A stretch of DNA of 64,000 nucleotides from Thozetella sp. PMI_491 (Eukaryota > Ascomycota > Sordariomycetes > Chaetosphaeriales > Chaetosphaeriaceae): contig MU270056.1 in assembly GCA_021432635.1 (NCBI GenBank), forward strand, positions 169,934 to 233,933, in the 5' to 3' direction. Below are positions 1 to 11,561 of the stretch, in pieces. Under the pieces are notes generated by a model, which saw only the letters and a list, made by a program, of their open reading frames with translations, ran no database searches and was not told where the DNA came from. A program made the translations under genes and the position numbers. The first letter of the stretch is position 1. Each line of letters starts with the position of its first letter.

Positions 1-3000
1 AGAACCCCGGCCCGCCCGACGAGACCGATTTGCAAAGGAAGAGGGCGAGACTCTACTACGGGTAAGTGGCTGCTCAGCTCGCTAGAGAGCAGGGAAGGTG
101 GATGGATACTGACACTGGTGCAGGATCAAGCTCGCCTCGGTGCTTTACATCCAGCAGCTCCTGGACCGGGAGCATTATCTGGAATGGCTCATCTCCAGTC
201 TGGAGAGCAGCCACCAGGCAAAGCTCTCTTTCTGGCTTCTTATTGTGCAGATCTACTGGCGGGACCTGCTGGAGCTGAGGAAGTATGGACGGCGCTTCGT
301 GGTCGCCCTTCTCAGCCACTTCCAAGTTGTATGCTGCCTCCTATCCCGCTCCTCTCCTCTCCGACCTATACTGATACTCAGCAGCTCCAGAGCCACGCGG
401 ATAAGGACTTACTAGGCCCCCTCACCTCCCGCTTGGCCTATCTACTTAATACTATAATTTTGCACACTCCCGAGAACTTTGTGGCGCCCAATACTTGGTT
501 CAAATACCGCGATACGCTACGCTCCTCCCTACCGATCAACGACGAAACACACCACAAGGCCTTCATAGCCATTAACTCTCGAAATGAACAACTCATGTCG
601 TCCGGGAACAAATCCCCCCCGGCGGCGCGACACATACTAGTGCGGATGCTGGATACCACCCTTCAGCATCCCATGGCGAACGAGCTTCCGATACAGTGCT
701 GGGGGATCGCCAAGGACAAACGGGCCTTGGCCAAAGCCATTCTAGAATGGTGCACATCACCCTATCGGCCTGGGGCGGCTAAGATTTTCGTGACGGCGCG
801 GGTTCTCAGGCACTGGGCCGGCTTACGGCTCGATGTCACACAGGCGATCATGGACTTCTTGGACGCGGACGACTTGCGACAGCAACCCCGCCAGATGAAG
901 CCGCTCTATCTCCTAGTGTGTGAGCTCGTCCGCTCGGGTCACTTTTCGGCCCGGCAGTACATTACCTGGCTTATGGCCCGTGGCGGTATCGCCGATCTAG
1001 ACCAGATATCGTCTACGGCCCCACCCAAGTTTCGGCTGCTTGTCGAGATCCCGAGGGCTTCGCTGCACGACTCCGAGCGCAAGCTCAGAGACAACATGCT
1101 CCGGCGAGCTGGGTTCGGCGTGGAGGACGAGGACGCCTTCACGGAGAAGATCACGAACGGCTTGCAGGAATCTCTGAAGCTCCCGGACGATTACCACTCC
1201 GAGAACGCCCAGTTTTCGGCACTGTTCAAGATGATACGCACAACCACGCGCTCCATTGTATCACACCTCACTGCCTGGCTCCACCAGCAGCTACTAAGCA
1301 GAATCGAAGAGGACCTCGAGATCCCGTTCAACTCTGCCCGGGCGGTTTTAGAGATGGCTGACGACTTCTCTGTTCTCGGTGACGTCCTGAAGGCTATATT
1401 AGCTAAGCCGACTGCGAGCGTTGATGTGTTGGTTTCTTGCGCCGACACGATCAACCGCCACCTATTCACGTTCGCGGCTCTAGGCTCGCCGAGGGATTTA
1501 TTTAACTTGCTTCACAAGAAGCTCAAAGCTCTCGTCCAGGAGCAAGGCCCGGCGGCTCGCCCACTGCTGGCGTCATTGGCAAGCCTTGCGCCGAGAATTC
1601 CCGGACTGGAGGAGCTTGCCGCCCAGCTCAAGCATGACCTAGCTCTGACCGATCGCAACAACCCGGTTGATGCGTGTTCCCCTGTATCGGATAACATGGT
1701 CACCAGGCTTCAGGATGACGACGGAGAGCTGCATGAGGAGATAGAGAAGCTATTGGCCAGCGGAACGAGCCTGGATCGGATGACGATGGACCGGCTGTTC
1801 CAGACCATCATCCAGCGCCTAGAGGAGTGCTGGAACAAGGATACCTGGCGTAAGCAGAGGGCATACAGCGCCCTCCTGACGCGCCTCCGGATGTTCGACG
1901 TTCAGCACTTCGACAAGCTCATGGGCAAATGGCTACTTTACTTCCGAAACTTGAGGAACCGGCCCTCAGCGCTCGTCATCTACCCCTTCCTCGTTGCCGT
2001 GGGGTGCCTCACCATCCCTTTGATCCTGAGCACACACACGACCGAGGGGAGCTCGAGTCTGGGGGCCCGCACAGCGCAAGAGCACGGTGGTGGGACCCCG
2101 GCCGTCCACTTGACTTACCAAAAGAGGGCGATGCAGGAGATCCTCATGCTCTTTACGCAGCGCATCAACGCCAGCAGCCAGCTTATCACCGAGGAAGAGT
2201 GCTATCGGTTCGCCATCCTCCAGGACCAGGCGCAAAGAGAGCAGCCCAAGGAACTCCTCACTCTGATACGAAACGCGATTGCGGAATATTCGTACACGAG
2301 GGCCCAGAACGACACTTCTCCTCTGCCTCTAGATGACCACCAGACAACGCAGCGCTTGCTGGCCCTCCTCCGCGTGCTCGTATTGAAAGACGCCACCGGC
2401 GTGGCCCGCGCTCTAGCAGTGAAGAGCCCAGATGCGCGGGTTGGCGAATGGATCGAGTGCTTGACGACGAGGCTTCTCATTCCCAACGCGAGCAAGGACA
2501 GGCACGTTGGCTTCGACGAGGTCTTGGAGCTCACCAATGAGTTCACCCTGCCCTTCTGCCAGGTGAAGCTGTCGCTCAGTCTGACAGCCACCGACATGGG
2601 CAGCCCAGAGGCGACGGATCGACAGCAGTCTCACCTCGATCTGTTCGCCAAGGCCATGGATAGCGCTCTGGCCGTCGGGAATGTCACCTGGACAGGCATG
2701 CTCTCGACCCTGAGCCCCGACATTACCACCCACCTCAAGAGCCGGGCTCAAGCACGCTTCCTCGATGCGTTTTCCTGGTTCCGCAGTGAGCCGCTTCCTG
2801 AGCGCGCGCCCGAGCACGACTACCAAAGAGCCGAAAACCTGCTCTCCGTCGTGGAGACAATCATGCGCGGTGGCACCCCCGGGCGCAACCCGCAACTGAT
2901 CCCCGCCATGATCGACCGTCTTGCCGATGCCTGGGAGGTGCTTGCCCAGCCGGCCACGACCACATGCCGGCGGGACATGCTCGATCACTGGCTGCCGTTG

Positions 3001-3585
3001 CTACTGACCTTCCTGACGCTACACATGCAAGGCTTCGACGCGGGCAAGGCCGGTGCCGACCTCCGAGCCCGCGCCTTGATTGTCTGCGCCGGCCTGATGC
3101 AGGAGCTCGAGGCGCTCCAAGGGCCCGATATCGACACGGTCGCCGCGCGTGCCATGGCGCTGCGCGTGTTTGATTTGGCTTGCCTCCTCGCCGACAGCCT
3201 CTCGGACGACGTCCGGGTCATGTGCGTGCGTGCCCTGCGCCCTCTGTCGAGCGACGCCCGCCTCCGGTACCTGTTCAGTTTCAGCGACCGCGCCCGCCTT
3301 CCTGGGGACGGCTTCATGCTTTGCCACTTCGACAAGACTGAGAAGGCAGAAAAGGCCGACAAGACGGGGGCGGCGGCTAGCACGACGGTACGACAGGGGC
3401 CGCAGCCGGGCGTCCTGCTCGGAACGCCCGCGGCCCTATGGGGCCTCGACCCGCACCCTCCGCAGGCTGAGCGGCTGCATCCCTATCACTTCCGCCGCTG
3501 GGAGCTCCTCAACGAGCCAAACCCGGCCGTGGGCGAGAATGACGCGGCTATTAATCTGGCACTTTTCGAATCGCGCAAGGTCTGA
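1..3585 (+). CDS. MED12: Mediator complex subunit 12 (Med12/Srb8), 5' end cut off by window edge
   Basis: Med12 is the large scaffold of the Mediator kinase module (with Med13, CycC and Cdk8), which regulates RNA polymerase II in the nucleus. Exons read as 1-61, 124-328 and about 382-3585. Intron 1 (62-123) runs from gtaagt to a gtgcag acceptor. Intron 2 starts at gtatgc (329), and three in-frame acceptors end at 381, 384 and 390, so its end is uncertain by three codons. Splicing joins an N-terminal piece ending RKRARLYYG to KLASVLYIQQLLDREHYLEW, a stretch typical of the fungal Med12 core (LCEWAV region), then to about 1,067 further residues of helical repeat-like sequence. About 1,155 residues are visible. 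Fungal Med12 is usually 1,500-1,700, so the missing N-terminus lies left of base 1. The stop is TGA at 3583-3585. Identification rests on recalled family sequence. Confidence 0.88.
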   Translation, partial: RTPARPTRPICKGRGRDSTTGKWLLSSLESREGGWILTLVQDQARLGALHPAAPGPGALSGMAHLQSGEQPPGKALFLASYCADLLAGPAGAEEVWTALRGRPSQPLPSCMLPPIPLLSSPTYTDTQQLQSHADKDLLGPLTSRLAYLLNTIILHTPENFVAPNTWFKYRDTLRSSLPINDETHHKAFIAINSRNEQLMSSGNKSPPAARHILVRMLDTTLQHPMANELPIQCWGIAKDKRALAKAILEWCTSPYRPGAAKIFVTARVLRHWAGLRLDVTQAIMDFLDADDLRQQPRQMKPLYLLVCELVRSGHFSARQYITWLMARGGIADLDQISSTAPPKFRLLVEIPRASLHDSERKLRDNMLRRAGFGVEDEDAFTEKITNGLQESLKLPDDYHSENAQFSALFKMIRTTTRSIVSHLTAWLHQQLLSRIEEDLEIPFNSARAVLEMADDFSVLGDVLKAILAKPTASVDVLVSCADTINRHLFTFAALGSPRDLFNLLHKKLKALVQEQGPAARPLLASLASLAPRIPGLEELAAQLKHDLALTDRNNPVDACSPVSDNMVTRLQDDDGELHEEIEKLLASGTSLDRMTMDRLFQTIIQRLEECWNKDTWRKQRAYSALLTRLRMFDVQHFDKLMGKWLLYFRNLRNRPSALVIYPFLVAVGCLTIPLILSTHTTEGSSSLGARTAQEHGGGTPAVHLTYQKRAMQEILMLFTQRINASSQLITEEECYRFAILQDQAQREQPKELLTLIRNAIAEYSYTRAQNDTSPLPLDDHQTTQRLLALLRVLVLKDATGVARALAVKSPDARVGEWIECLTTRLLIPNASKDRHVGFDEVLELTNEFTLPFCQVKLSLSLTATDMGSPEATDRQQSHLDLFAKAMDSALAVGNVTWTGMLSTLSPDITTHLKSRAQARFLDAFSWFRSEPLPERAPEHDYQRAENLLSVVETIMRGGTPGRNPQLIPAMIDRLADAWEVLAQPATTTCRRDMLDHWLPLLLTFLTLHMQGFDAGKAGADLRARALIVCAGLMQELEALQGPDIDTVAARAMALRVFDLACLLADSLSDDVRVMCVRALRPLSSDARLRYLFSFSDRARLPGDGFMLCHFDKTEKAEKADKTGAAASTTVRQGPQPGVLLGTPAALWGLDPHPPQAERLHPYHFRRWELLNEPNPAVGENDAAINLALFESRKV

Positions 3586-6500
3586 GCAGGGAGGAGGACG
3601 AATCCCGGACCTCGCGTGGATACCAGACCACTTCATATCATCTAGACCGGCCATCTTCGGTCTCATTTTCCTTTGTTTTTGCTCCCGTTGGAGCTGTGGC
3701 CCTGGGCCGGAGGTCTTAGCAGCGTGTTTGCTTGTGTTATGGTGTATGGCTTGCTTTGGGGGGGATAGTACATATACAGAGAAAGGCAAAGGGGAATAGC
3801 ATGGCATCATCGCACTGGCATGGCACTACGGAATCTTCTTCTCTCGTGTCCCTTTTTTGTCTTTAATTATTGTTTCTTCGCTCTCTGCTTTTGGAGGAAC
3901 CATCTTCGAAACCGGCATATCCAGAACCGCTCCCATCTTGTCATCTTCATCAAGCACAAGGGGGGAGGGGGGTTGACTCTTAGGTACGACTTAACGGCAG
4001 GATGACGAGCTTCCAGAAGGTTGTTACTACCCGGGTGTGGTCGGTTAACGAGAGGGCGGCGTTTCCTGGAGTTATTACGTGGCGATAGGCCCCAATTTGC
4101 CAGCCGAATGGACCGGTGTGTGTACCTTGCATGAGTGAGCTCAGACGGTGATGTTCTACGTTCTAAGTGTTCGTCGTAACGAGGGAATGGCCAGGCGAAG
4201 AGCAAGTAGGCATCCATGGCTCATGTCCGCGGTGTAGATGTGCTCGATAATTCGGCACTCGCGGCTATCCATCAACCGTGGTTCTTTTCTGGACTGCAAT
4301 GCCCCCGGCGCGCTGGACGGGTCGTACGTTCCCAAGGTTTACTACACCTGAATGACTTACACAGTTTTGCGTCGAAGAACTTCTTTCGGACCCCCCCCCT
4401 TCACCCCCCCTTTCTCTTTCGCTTTCCCCTCTCTCCTTCTGCGTACGTGTCCTAGCATCGTCGGCCTCGCTGATGCAGAAGAGAAGAGAACATGCCTGAT
4501 GCGGAGCTCTGGCCAAAGGGCAAAGGACTGCTGACGTTTGTGGCCGAACGGGCCACTGATGCGGAAGGCCCAGCATCTCGTCTCGTCTCACCGACGCACA
4601 CTGGACATAAGCATGTCGCCCAATGCGGCCACTCAATGCTTGACGATGTTTCGAAGGTTTGGTGTTTCTAGCCCAGCTCGGTGGCGATGGCGTGAAACAG
4701 TCCTTTCCCGGCACTACTAGTCAGCCCGCATTTGTTTCCCGTAAACATTCGATAGAAGCTTAGTTGCACGCGCATGGCCGATTACGTAGCCGTCGTGGCC
4801 GTCTAGGATGTGGAGGACAGGTGAGGAGCTAAAAGGGGGGAAGGTTGTGAAAAAGGGGGTACGCGTTCGTTTATTAGTTCCTGTTTCTGAGTTTACTGCA
4901 AGGCACACTCGCTAAGTTTAGATGGCAGTGCGCCCTACCGACGGGGCGATCCGGCCATGATTCAGAATCAGGAAAGCCTATACTGGATTGGTGCAGGGAT
5001 GAGTGACGAAAGATCCGCGGGGCATCTCAAGGGTTTGCTATCCTTTCCGCAAGGGCCATGTCAGAGCCATTATGCATGCCGGGCCCAGAAAAAATAAGTT
5101 CAAGAAACTGCCGTGACCTTCGCAGTCACTTCGGCATATCTGGGGGATGTGCAAGGTTACAAGGGGGTTTCGAGCTCTCGGCGTTTCGTCGATGGGTGCT
5201 TTGAACACGCGAGGTCGTGTACACAGGCCTTGATACTCGTCCCCTCAAGAAAGGGTTGAGATGGTGATCTGCCCTGGGCCCTGTTGGGTGAGATCGGAAG
5301 CGCATCCCGGGAGACTCGAACGACCCGGGATGAGTCGCGTAGCTTGCCGGTTCTCGCCCGCAGCCACTTGCGCGGCACACACTCTCAACTCTTGTTACGG
5401 TTCTGGGGTTAGAAGGCCTTTTGTTTGGCAGCTGAGTAAGGCCTGTCTAGACTTACATCAGCCTCTTTTGGTAGGGCCTAAGAGGCCTGTGAGTCTGTGA
5501 GAGGGCTGACCCGCTTCGGTATTGTATTGCACCTTACTCGCGAGGGAGAAAAAAGAGTCCGGGCAGGTACATAGGTGTCTCTGCTCACTGTGGCGGATTA
5601 GTGCAGATTAGTGCATCAGATGAACCAACGGCAGAAGGGCGTCTTGGCCACAGGCGGATGCATCTCCTCCTGCCACCAGCGCACCACCACCGGCGTTGGC
5701 TCTGGCTGCGAACCTCTGTGCACCCTCGTTTCCCATTCTTTTTTCGCCGCGTTTCAATTCGCGCGGACCAACACGAAGGGTCGCCGATGGCTTGGCCCGC
5801 TCTCCTTGGCCCCCCACTCGCTTATTGGCTCGAGAGACCCCAGAGCCCCGGGGTTCCAGGGGGGACCCACGACGGGCGGCCCATAACGGCCGGCGGGGAC
5901 TGACCAAACTTGGATGCTTGGAAGCCTTGGATACGTACTTTGGTGGTATACTCCGTATTCCCTGGCACGCCTGGCTAGGCCCATGGCAGGCAGGCGAGAG
6001 CAGGATGCATGACTTTTTTTTTTGCGTTTGGTAGGAGGCAAAGCGCGAGAGGGACATGGAGAAAGTGGGGCCTGAGCACACCCTTCTCGCCCCCGGAGGC
6101 CAAAGTCTGCCAAGCTGAGCTTTGGGTACTACGTAGGTAGTTTATGGTAGGTACTTCGCGACCGGTAGGTAGGCAAGGTGTAGGGTACAGTTCCTTGTCC
6201 AAGTGCCTNNNNNNNNNNNNNNNNNNNNNNNNNNNNNNNNNNNNNNNNNNNNNNNNNNNNNNNNNNNNNNNNNNNNNNNNNNNNNNNNNNNNNNNNNNNN
6301 NNNNNNNNNNNNNNNNNNNNNNNNNNNNNNNNNNNNNNNNNNNNNNNNNNNNNNNNNNNNNNNNNNNNGAGGGGGGGAGGAGACAAAAGGAGACAGGACA
6401 AGGGGTACACAGACACAGGACGATGACGCAGATCAATAATGGTGCTGGACCTAGGCTCCCCGGCGCCTTCTTCGTCCCGTCTCCCAGTGGGTGGCGGTTG

Positions 6501-7466
6501 GGCGGCTACCTTATCCAGAGTGTTTCGGCCTGGGAACGAGAGGGCAGGCGAGGGAAGGAGAAGGCTGGAAGTAGACACGAGCAGGGTGGTAGTAGCTGCT
6601 CCAAGGGGGCGGTGCAGCCTGAGGGAGCCCACGATACCCACTCAAATGCGGGAACACCGTCCCAACGCCCCACTCTCACAGCCGCGACCTGCCACTCCCG
6701 TAGGCCTGCCACACGGTCGAAAGGTTTCTACACCCACCGCCTGCTCGCTCTCCCTCTGGCTTGTGCTGGCAAATCTGGCTCTGCAGTCGCCCTTCTCGGG
6801 GAGCCGGGGCCCGCTTCTTTCGACCTTGCTTCGTACCAAGTCCAGAGTACAGCAAGCATCCTCTGCGCGCGCCTGCCCACGCCCGCCGCCCCCCGACTTT
6901 GCTACCTCGCTAGACCTGCCTAGGGTGCCAGGGAAGCAAGGGTCTCAGTGAGGCTGAACCTATCTCTCGCTCTCTCGCTCTCCCCCCTTCGCAGTAAGCG
7001 GCCACGCCCAAGCTTTCCTTCAACGTTGGCTCGCGTCTCAATCACATGAACGTCTCTTCCTCCCTCTCCCTCCATCGCCCTGCACCGCCCGGGCTTTGCA
7101 TGCATTCCCCCAGCACGAGCTCCCTCCTTGTCCTGCACGCGCGCTCGCCATCGCCGAGACAATCCTGATTGACCTATTCGATCGTGCGCTTGGATCTTGC
7201 TCAATGGTTTCCTCGGCTTGCCGGGGGAGCTAGCCGGGCTCGAAGCTCAGCCTCCGTCGTCCACCTCGACGACATCTCATCAACCCCTATCCTACACTCC
7301 CCCCCCCCCCATTCTCTGCTCTCTGCTTGCGTGTCCCTCCGCCAGACTCGGTCCGCCGCTTGCTGTGGCTTGGGTTCGCCCAGTACAGCCCCCCCACCGT
7401 CCCGTTCGAGCCATTGATTCTGCAGCGAGACCAACGCATCAATTGAACCCATACCTTGACGCGGAC
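3586..7466. other. Intergenic region with assembly gap and pyrimidine-rich leader
   Basis: This 3.9-kb stretch separates Med12 from the zinc-finger gene. Open frames here are short, overlap on both strands and show no recognisable protein. From about 6900 to 7440 the plus strand is strongly CT-rich, as in a fungal 5' leader for the gene starting at 7467. Purine/pyrimidine-biased sequence also flanks the gap at 6209-6368. Confidence 0.7.
6209..6368. other. Assembly gap (160 N)
   Basis: A run of 160 undetermined bases. The right flank starts with a G-rich purine tract (gaggggggagg), which suggests a low-complexity or G-rich region that failed to assemble. The gap size may be nominal. Confidence 0.99.
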
Positions 7467-9508
7467 ATGCCGACGCACCTGGTCGCGCGGGCCGCGCTCG
7501 TCGCGCGCGACACCTCGCTCTCCGGTGGAGCCATCGCCGGCATCGTGGTGGGCTGCGTCGCCGCGGGCGCCCTCATCCTGCTCTGCGTCCTGCCCTTCAT
7601 CGTCCGCGCCCGGCGTCTGCGGCATGCCCCCGACGGTGACCCCCTACAGGCGGAGATCGGGCAGGGCCTCGGAGGCCTCGTTGACCCCCATGGCCTCCAT
7701 GCCAGCGCATCGCACAAGAGGCTCTCGAGCAGTGACCACCAGCCACCACAGGCGAATGGGCACGAGAAGGACGGCGCCCAGGATGCCTACAGTAACGGCA
7801 ATGGTCAGCATGTCCCTGCCCTCCCCGCCGGTGTCACCTACCAGCAAGGCCTCCCGTCCCCCATCTCGCCACACCTCCCAGCCGCGCCTGGCTTCGACCG
7901 GGCAGACACGCCTTCCCAAGAAGGCAGCAAGGACTCGGGCTCTCCAGCTGGTGTCCAATCCGAGATCCCCCAGTGGTCATCGACCCGCGGGGGGTCGGCA
8001 GGTACCGTGGGCAAGACGGCCAGCCGTGACATGAGCCTAAGTGACTCATTCGGCCCTCCCAGGCGCTCGTCCACGGGCTTCATGTCTGGCGGCATCAGCG
8101 AGGAGCCAGAGCACTTGGACCAGGGCCAGCCGCACCGGCATTGGTCGCTGCGTAGGCTCATGCAGGGAAGTAGGAGAAACAGCAGGCACTCAACCACCAC
8201 CTCGCCTGAAGTCCCCCGCTCCCCTGTCCTCGATCCGGGGGAGGCTTTGGCTCATGCAGAGTCGGCCCCACCCACCTTCGAACCCACCGACACTGAGATT
8301 CGTGGCGCGGCCTACGAATACTACCACGGCGTGATAGACATGCCAGAATCCTATACCTACCAGTCCACCCCCGCTTCCACGTCGGCGTCCAAGCAAGCTT
8401 CTGTTTCATCACCAACCCATGGCAAAGCAGTCACCTCCGGGGTAGGACCCACCGAGCTCGTTGAGGAACCTGAAGCCATCTCGCCCGACAGCGACCAGAC
8501 TATATCACCCAACTTCGCCGGCCGCTTCTTCCCCGGCAAGATCGGGTCACAGAGGCACTTTCCCGGCCCACTACCACAGCGCATGGACACCTTGCCGCCG
8601 CAAGATATAGTGGCTGATATCCCAAGTCCTCCGGCCAAGCCTGGTGCCGAGCCCAGCGGGAACCCAATGGACATCATGAAGCCGTCGAACGAAGCCGAGC
8701 TCAGCTGGGCGCGGGACCAGGAGATTCTCAAGATCGAGAGCTCGCCGCCACCGCTGCTCCACCTTCCCTCGCCGCCTCCTGCCGCTCCGCTGGACGACGC
8801 GCCTGATTACCAGCCGGAAGACTCGAGCATCGAGGACGATACCTATGTAGAGGGCGAAAACGCGCCCCCGGGACTCGAGGTGAACGGCGAGGACCTCAAC
8901 ATGGACGACATCGATGAGATGGTCGACATGACGGACTACTCGACGCCTCCCCCGTCCACCGGCCCGTCGACTGAGAACACGCCAAACACGATGCTGACGG
9001 ATTCCTATACCGACTCTCCTTCCCCCCCACCACCTACCGTCTCAGGTCACAGCCCAATGGGCGGCCAATCGCCGGGGACCTTCGTCTGCGACACTTGCAA
9101 CCGTGTATTCGACCAGATCCACAAGCTCAAGTACGTCTCCGCCCATCGTCGAGCCAATACCCATTTCCACCTTTGCCCCTCCGCTTCCTGTCTGCCTATT
9201 TTATGAGCATTGCTAACGAGTGGTCCCTTAGCCATCACCGACGCTACCACGAGCGCCCGCATGAGTGCACGTACCCTGGATGCAGCATGCGGTTTGGTAC
9301 CAAGACCCACTTGGACCGACACATAAACGACAAGCACAAGAAGTCGCGCAAGATTTACTGCATGGTTCCGGACTGCCCTTATTCCCGTTGGGGCGGCAAG
9401 TCGTTCCCGCGGAAGGACAATTGGAAGAGGCACATGCTCAACAAACACAGCATTACCCACGACGGAGACCCAGGCCCAGAGTACGTAGACGACACGATGA
9501 CCACTTGA
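7467..9508 (+). CDS. Membrane-spanning C2H2 zinc-finger protein
   Basis: Two exons, 7467-9130 and 9232-9508, encode 646 residues. The intron (9131-9231) has a gtacgt donor, a tgctaac branch site at 9211-9217 and a ttag acceptor, and splicing completes the first zinc finger. Residues 21-46 form one clear hydrophobic span (GAIAGIVVGC...FIV) followed by RARRLR, so the positive-inside rule predicts the N-terminus outside and the C-terminus in the cytosol. Residues about 55-535 are a Ser/Pro/Thr-rich acidic linker. Residues 541-627 hold three C2H2 fingers (the first CxxC-x12-H-x3-H; the third has an extended loop). The ATG at 7467 is the first in frame before the span. C2H2 fingers are normally nuclear, so a tethered factor needing proteolytic release is one reading. 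Alternatives are a non-DNA-binding membrane protein, or a shorter isoform starting after the span. I do not recognise a named orthologue. Confidence 0.85.
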
Positions 9509-10439
9509 AAGGGCGGGTAGAGAGGGTGCTATCAATCATCAGCTTCGCTTCTTATCCGAGTATCGGGGTCGGCTGCCATGGAACCGCCCCATCAGCGGCC
9601 CTCGATGCTCGAGACTCTCGAGTATGTCCCGGGGCTACATGTTCGCCTACGGAGATCACACTCGCAGGTGCCATGGTCTAGGAGAGACCAATCCGAGTCA
9701 GCCAGACATGCTTAGGCCATTGCTTTGGTATATGAGCCTTGTCCGAGACGATCGAGTTGTGCGCGCCGAGGGAAACCCAATACATTCTTTGAACTGGCAG
9801 TGGAGGTTCTTTACGGATACCGCAAGGCTAGGGGAAAAAAGTTTACTGCAGGCCGAGGAAGGCCTGCAGCGTGTATGTTTGTTTTCTTCTCGTTTCCTCG
9901 GAAACAAGAGCAGGCTCTGTCTCAGGATTGTATATGAGAGACACGGGCAAACCCTACGGAGGCTTCGCTTGGCGTACACCAGGGGAGTGGGCATGGCGAC
10001 TGAGCATACTGCATTTGTGGATGCTACAACCAGTCGAGGAGGGATTCTGTACTTTTAGCGATCAAAGCTTGAGAAAGGCAACGCTATATTCACGGCATAT
10101 GGATATAGAAGACAGTCTCGAAATGACAGGGCTGCTTTCTAGACTTGGCACCAGGTTTACTTGTATATGCTGTGAGAGTTTATGGGCGATCCCGTGAGCC
10201 AGATAGCTCGAAATGATTTCAGGGCTAGACCTCTAGTTGTCTGGGAGCTATAAAACCCAGACCTGTTGGACGCTTGGGCAAACCTCTCATCGATGGCTCG
10301 CGGGATTGGCCCCGAGGTGCCTCTGCCCAGTGATGGGTTGGGTCATTGGTCTCGCCGTTCCCTCCCTGCTCGGCGGCGGCATCTGCTGGAAGGCTCAGAG
10401 ATGGCGAGGGTATCGTATAGCAAAACAACTTCTTTCTCT
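9509..10439. other. Convergent intergenic region, 3' ends of zinc-finger gene and RRP40
   Basis: 931 bases between two convergent genes. I see no convincing coding sequence. It probably holds both 3' untranslated regions. An inverted pair of short purine/pyrimidine blocks near 9855-9870 (ggccgaggaaggcctgcag) could form a hairpin but is not a clear terminator. Confidence 0.6.
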
Positions 10440-11260
10440 TCACTTCATCTCCTTCACCAGCCGCCTCACCAGCTTCCGCTGCTGCTCGGCCGTCAGATTT
10501 CCTTCGTCCGTCTCTTGGAGCGCCCGCCCCACGAGCACCACGGTCCTGGCGCTCTCACTGTTTACCCACACCTTCCCATTCCGGCCCACAGCGGTCTCGA
10601 ACGTCAGCCCACCGCCCTCACTGCCGCCAAGCAGCTCCAGGACCTCCACCTTGCCCTCCTCGCGGCTCTTGGACATCAGCAACCGCCGTGCCAGGCCCAA
10701 GGACACAGTGAACACAGTTCCGCCCACGAGGGGACCGAGACCGTCCGCCTTACCCGTTGTACCAGACACGCACTCGAGCTCCGGGTCCATGTGGCGGTTG
10801 GCCAGCACGACACGCGCGTACACGAGCGCTCCGGGCTGGAGGTTGGGCTTGGTCTTCTTGTTTGCGCCCTCGAACGAGAGCTGGCCAAGCGTGGCGTGAG
10901 GGGTGTAGGAGGTCAGCGAGACGTAGTAGACATCAGTCGCACTCCGGTGGATCTGGCCGATGACCAGGTCGTTCTGGGCGGGTATGTACTGTAGAGGGCA
11001 GAGCGAGGTCAGATTGAGCCCGGATAGACAGGAAGGAGGCGAAGATAGAGGGGAAGACGCACACGGCCGCCATTGTACTCTACCCACAGCGAGTTCTTGC
11101 GCCAGTCGGTCACAACCTGCCCCGCGACGCAAGGTTCCAACGTGCTTGGCGGGATGTGTCGCAAGCCGGGGCCGAGCCGCAGGGGGTTCTTCTTGTGAGA
11201 AGGAATGTGGGCCGGGTCGATTGCCTCCCCCGGGAGAACGAAGAGCCGTTCGCTCGCCAT
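10440..11260 (-). CDS. RRP40: Exosome complex RNA-binding subunit Rrp40 (EXOSC3)
   Basis: Rrp40 is one of three S1/KH cap proteins of the RNA exosome, which degrades and trims RNA 3'-5' in nucleus and cytoplasm. Exon 1 is 11260-11063 and exon 2 is 10988-10440, with a 74-bp intron (11062-10989; gtgcgt donor, ctacag acceptor). Splicing joins WVEYNGGR to YIPAQNDLVIGQIHR, the characteristic S1-domain segment of this family. The C-terminal half carries the KH-type GRNGKVWVN motif seen in Rrp40. The product is 248 residues, close to yeast Rrp40 (240). The ATG at 11260 gives MASERLFVLPGE, a normal N-terminus. It is divergent from SSZ1, with 301 bases between start codons. Confidence 0.95.
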
Positions 11261-11561
11261 GATGCTGGGTTCGCGAGGCACAAGCTTGGTCCGGCAAATT
11301 TGAGAGCCTCTGCGGCTCTGTTCAGCCTTACGGGTTTTCCTCGTAGCTTTGGTGGGGTCGAAAACGTGCCTTGCTACAATTAATTCTTTATCTTATCTGA
11401 CCGCCCCCCCCCCTCGTTGACCGATTATTTTTCTACATTTTTTTTTTTTTTGCACCCAGCCTGCCGGTTGTCCATTGGAACCCATTCGCAACGAGCAGCA
11501 TTTGTTTTTTTTTTTCGTCGTTTCTCACACACCTACCGCCACCGCGGAGTCTTTAGTAAAG
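11261..11561. promoter_or_regulatory. Short divergent promoter shared by RRP40 and SSZ1
   Basis: The 301 bases between the two start codons must carry both promoters and both leaders. The sequence contains a C9 run near 11403, and T-rich blocks near 11445 and 11505 on the SSZ1 side. No obvious TATA box is seen. Shared expression is inferred from the short spacing only. Confidence 0.6.

Noticed and set aside
5608-6113. Overlapping minus-strand frames of 119-157 codons
   Set aside because: Low-complexity, antisense to other open frames, partly running into the N gap, with no recognisable protein content.
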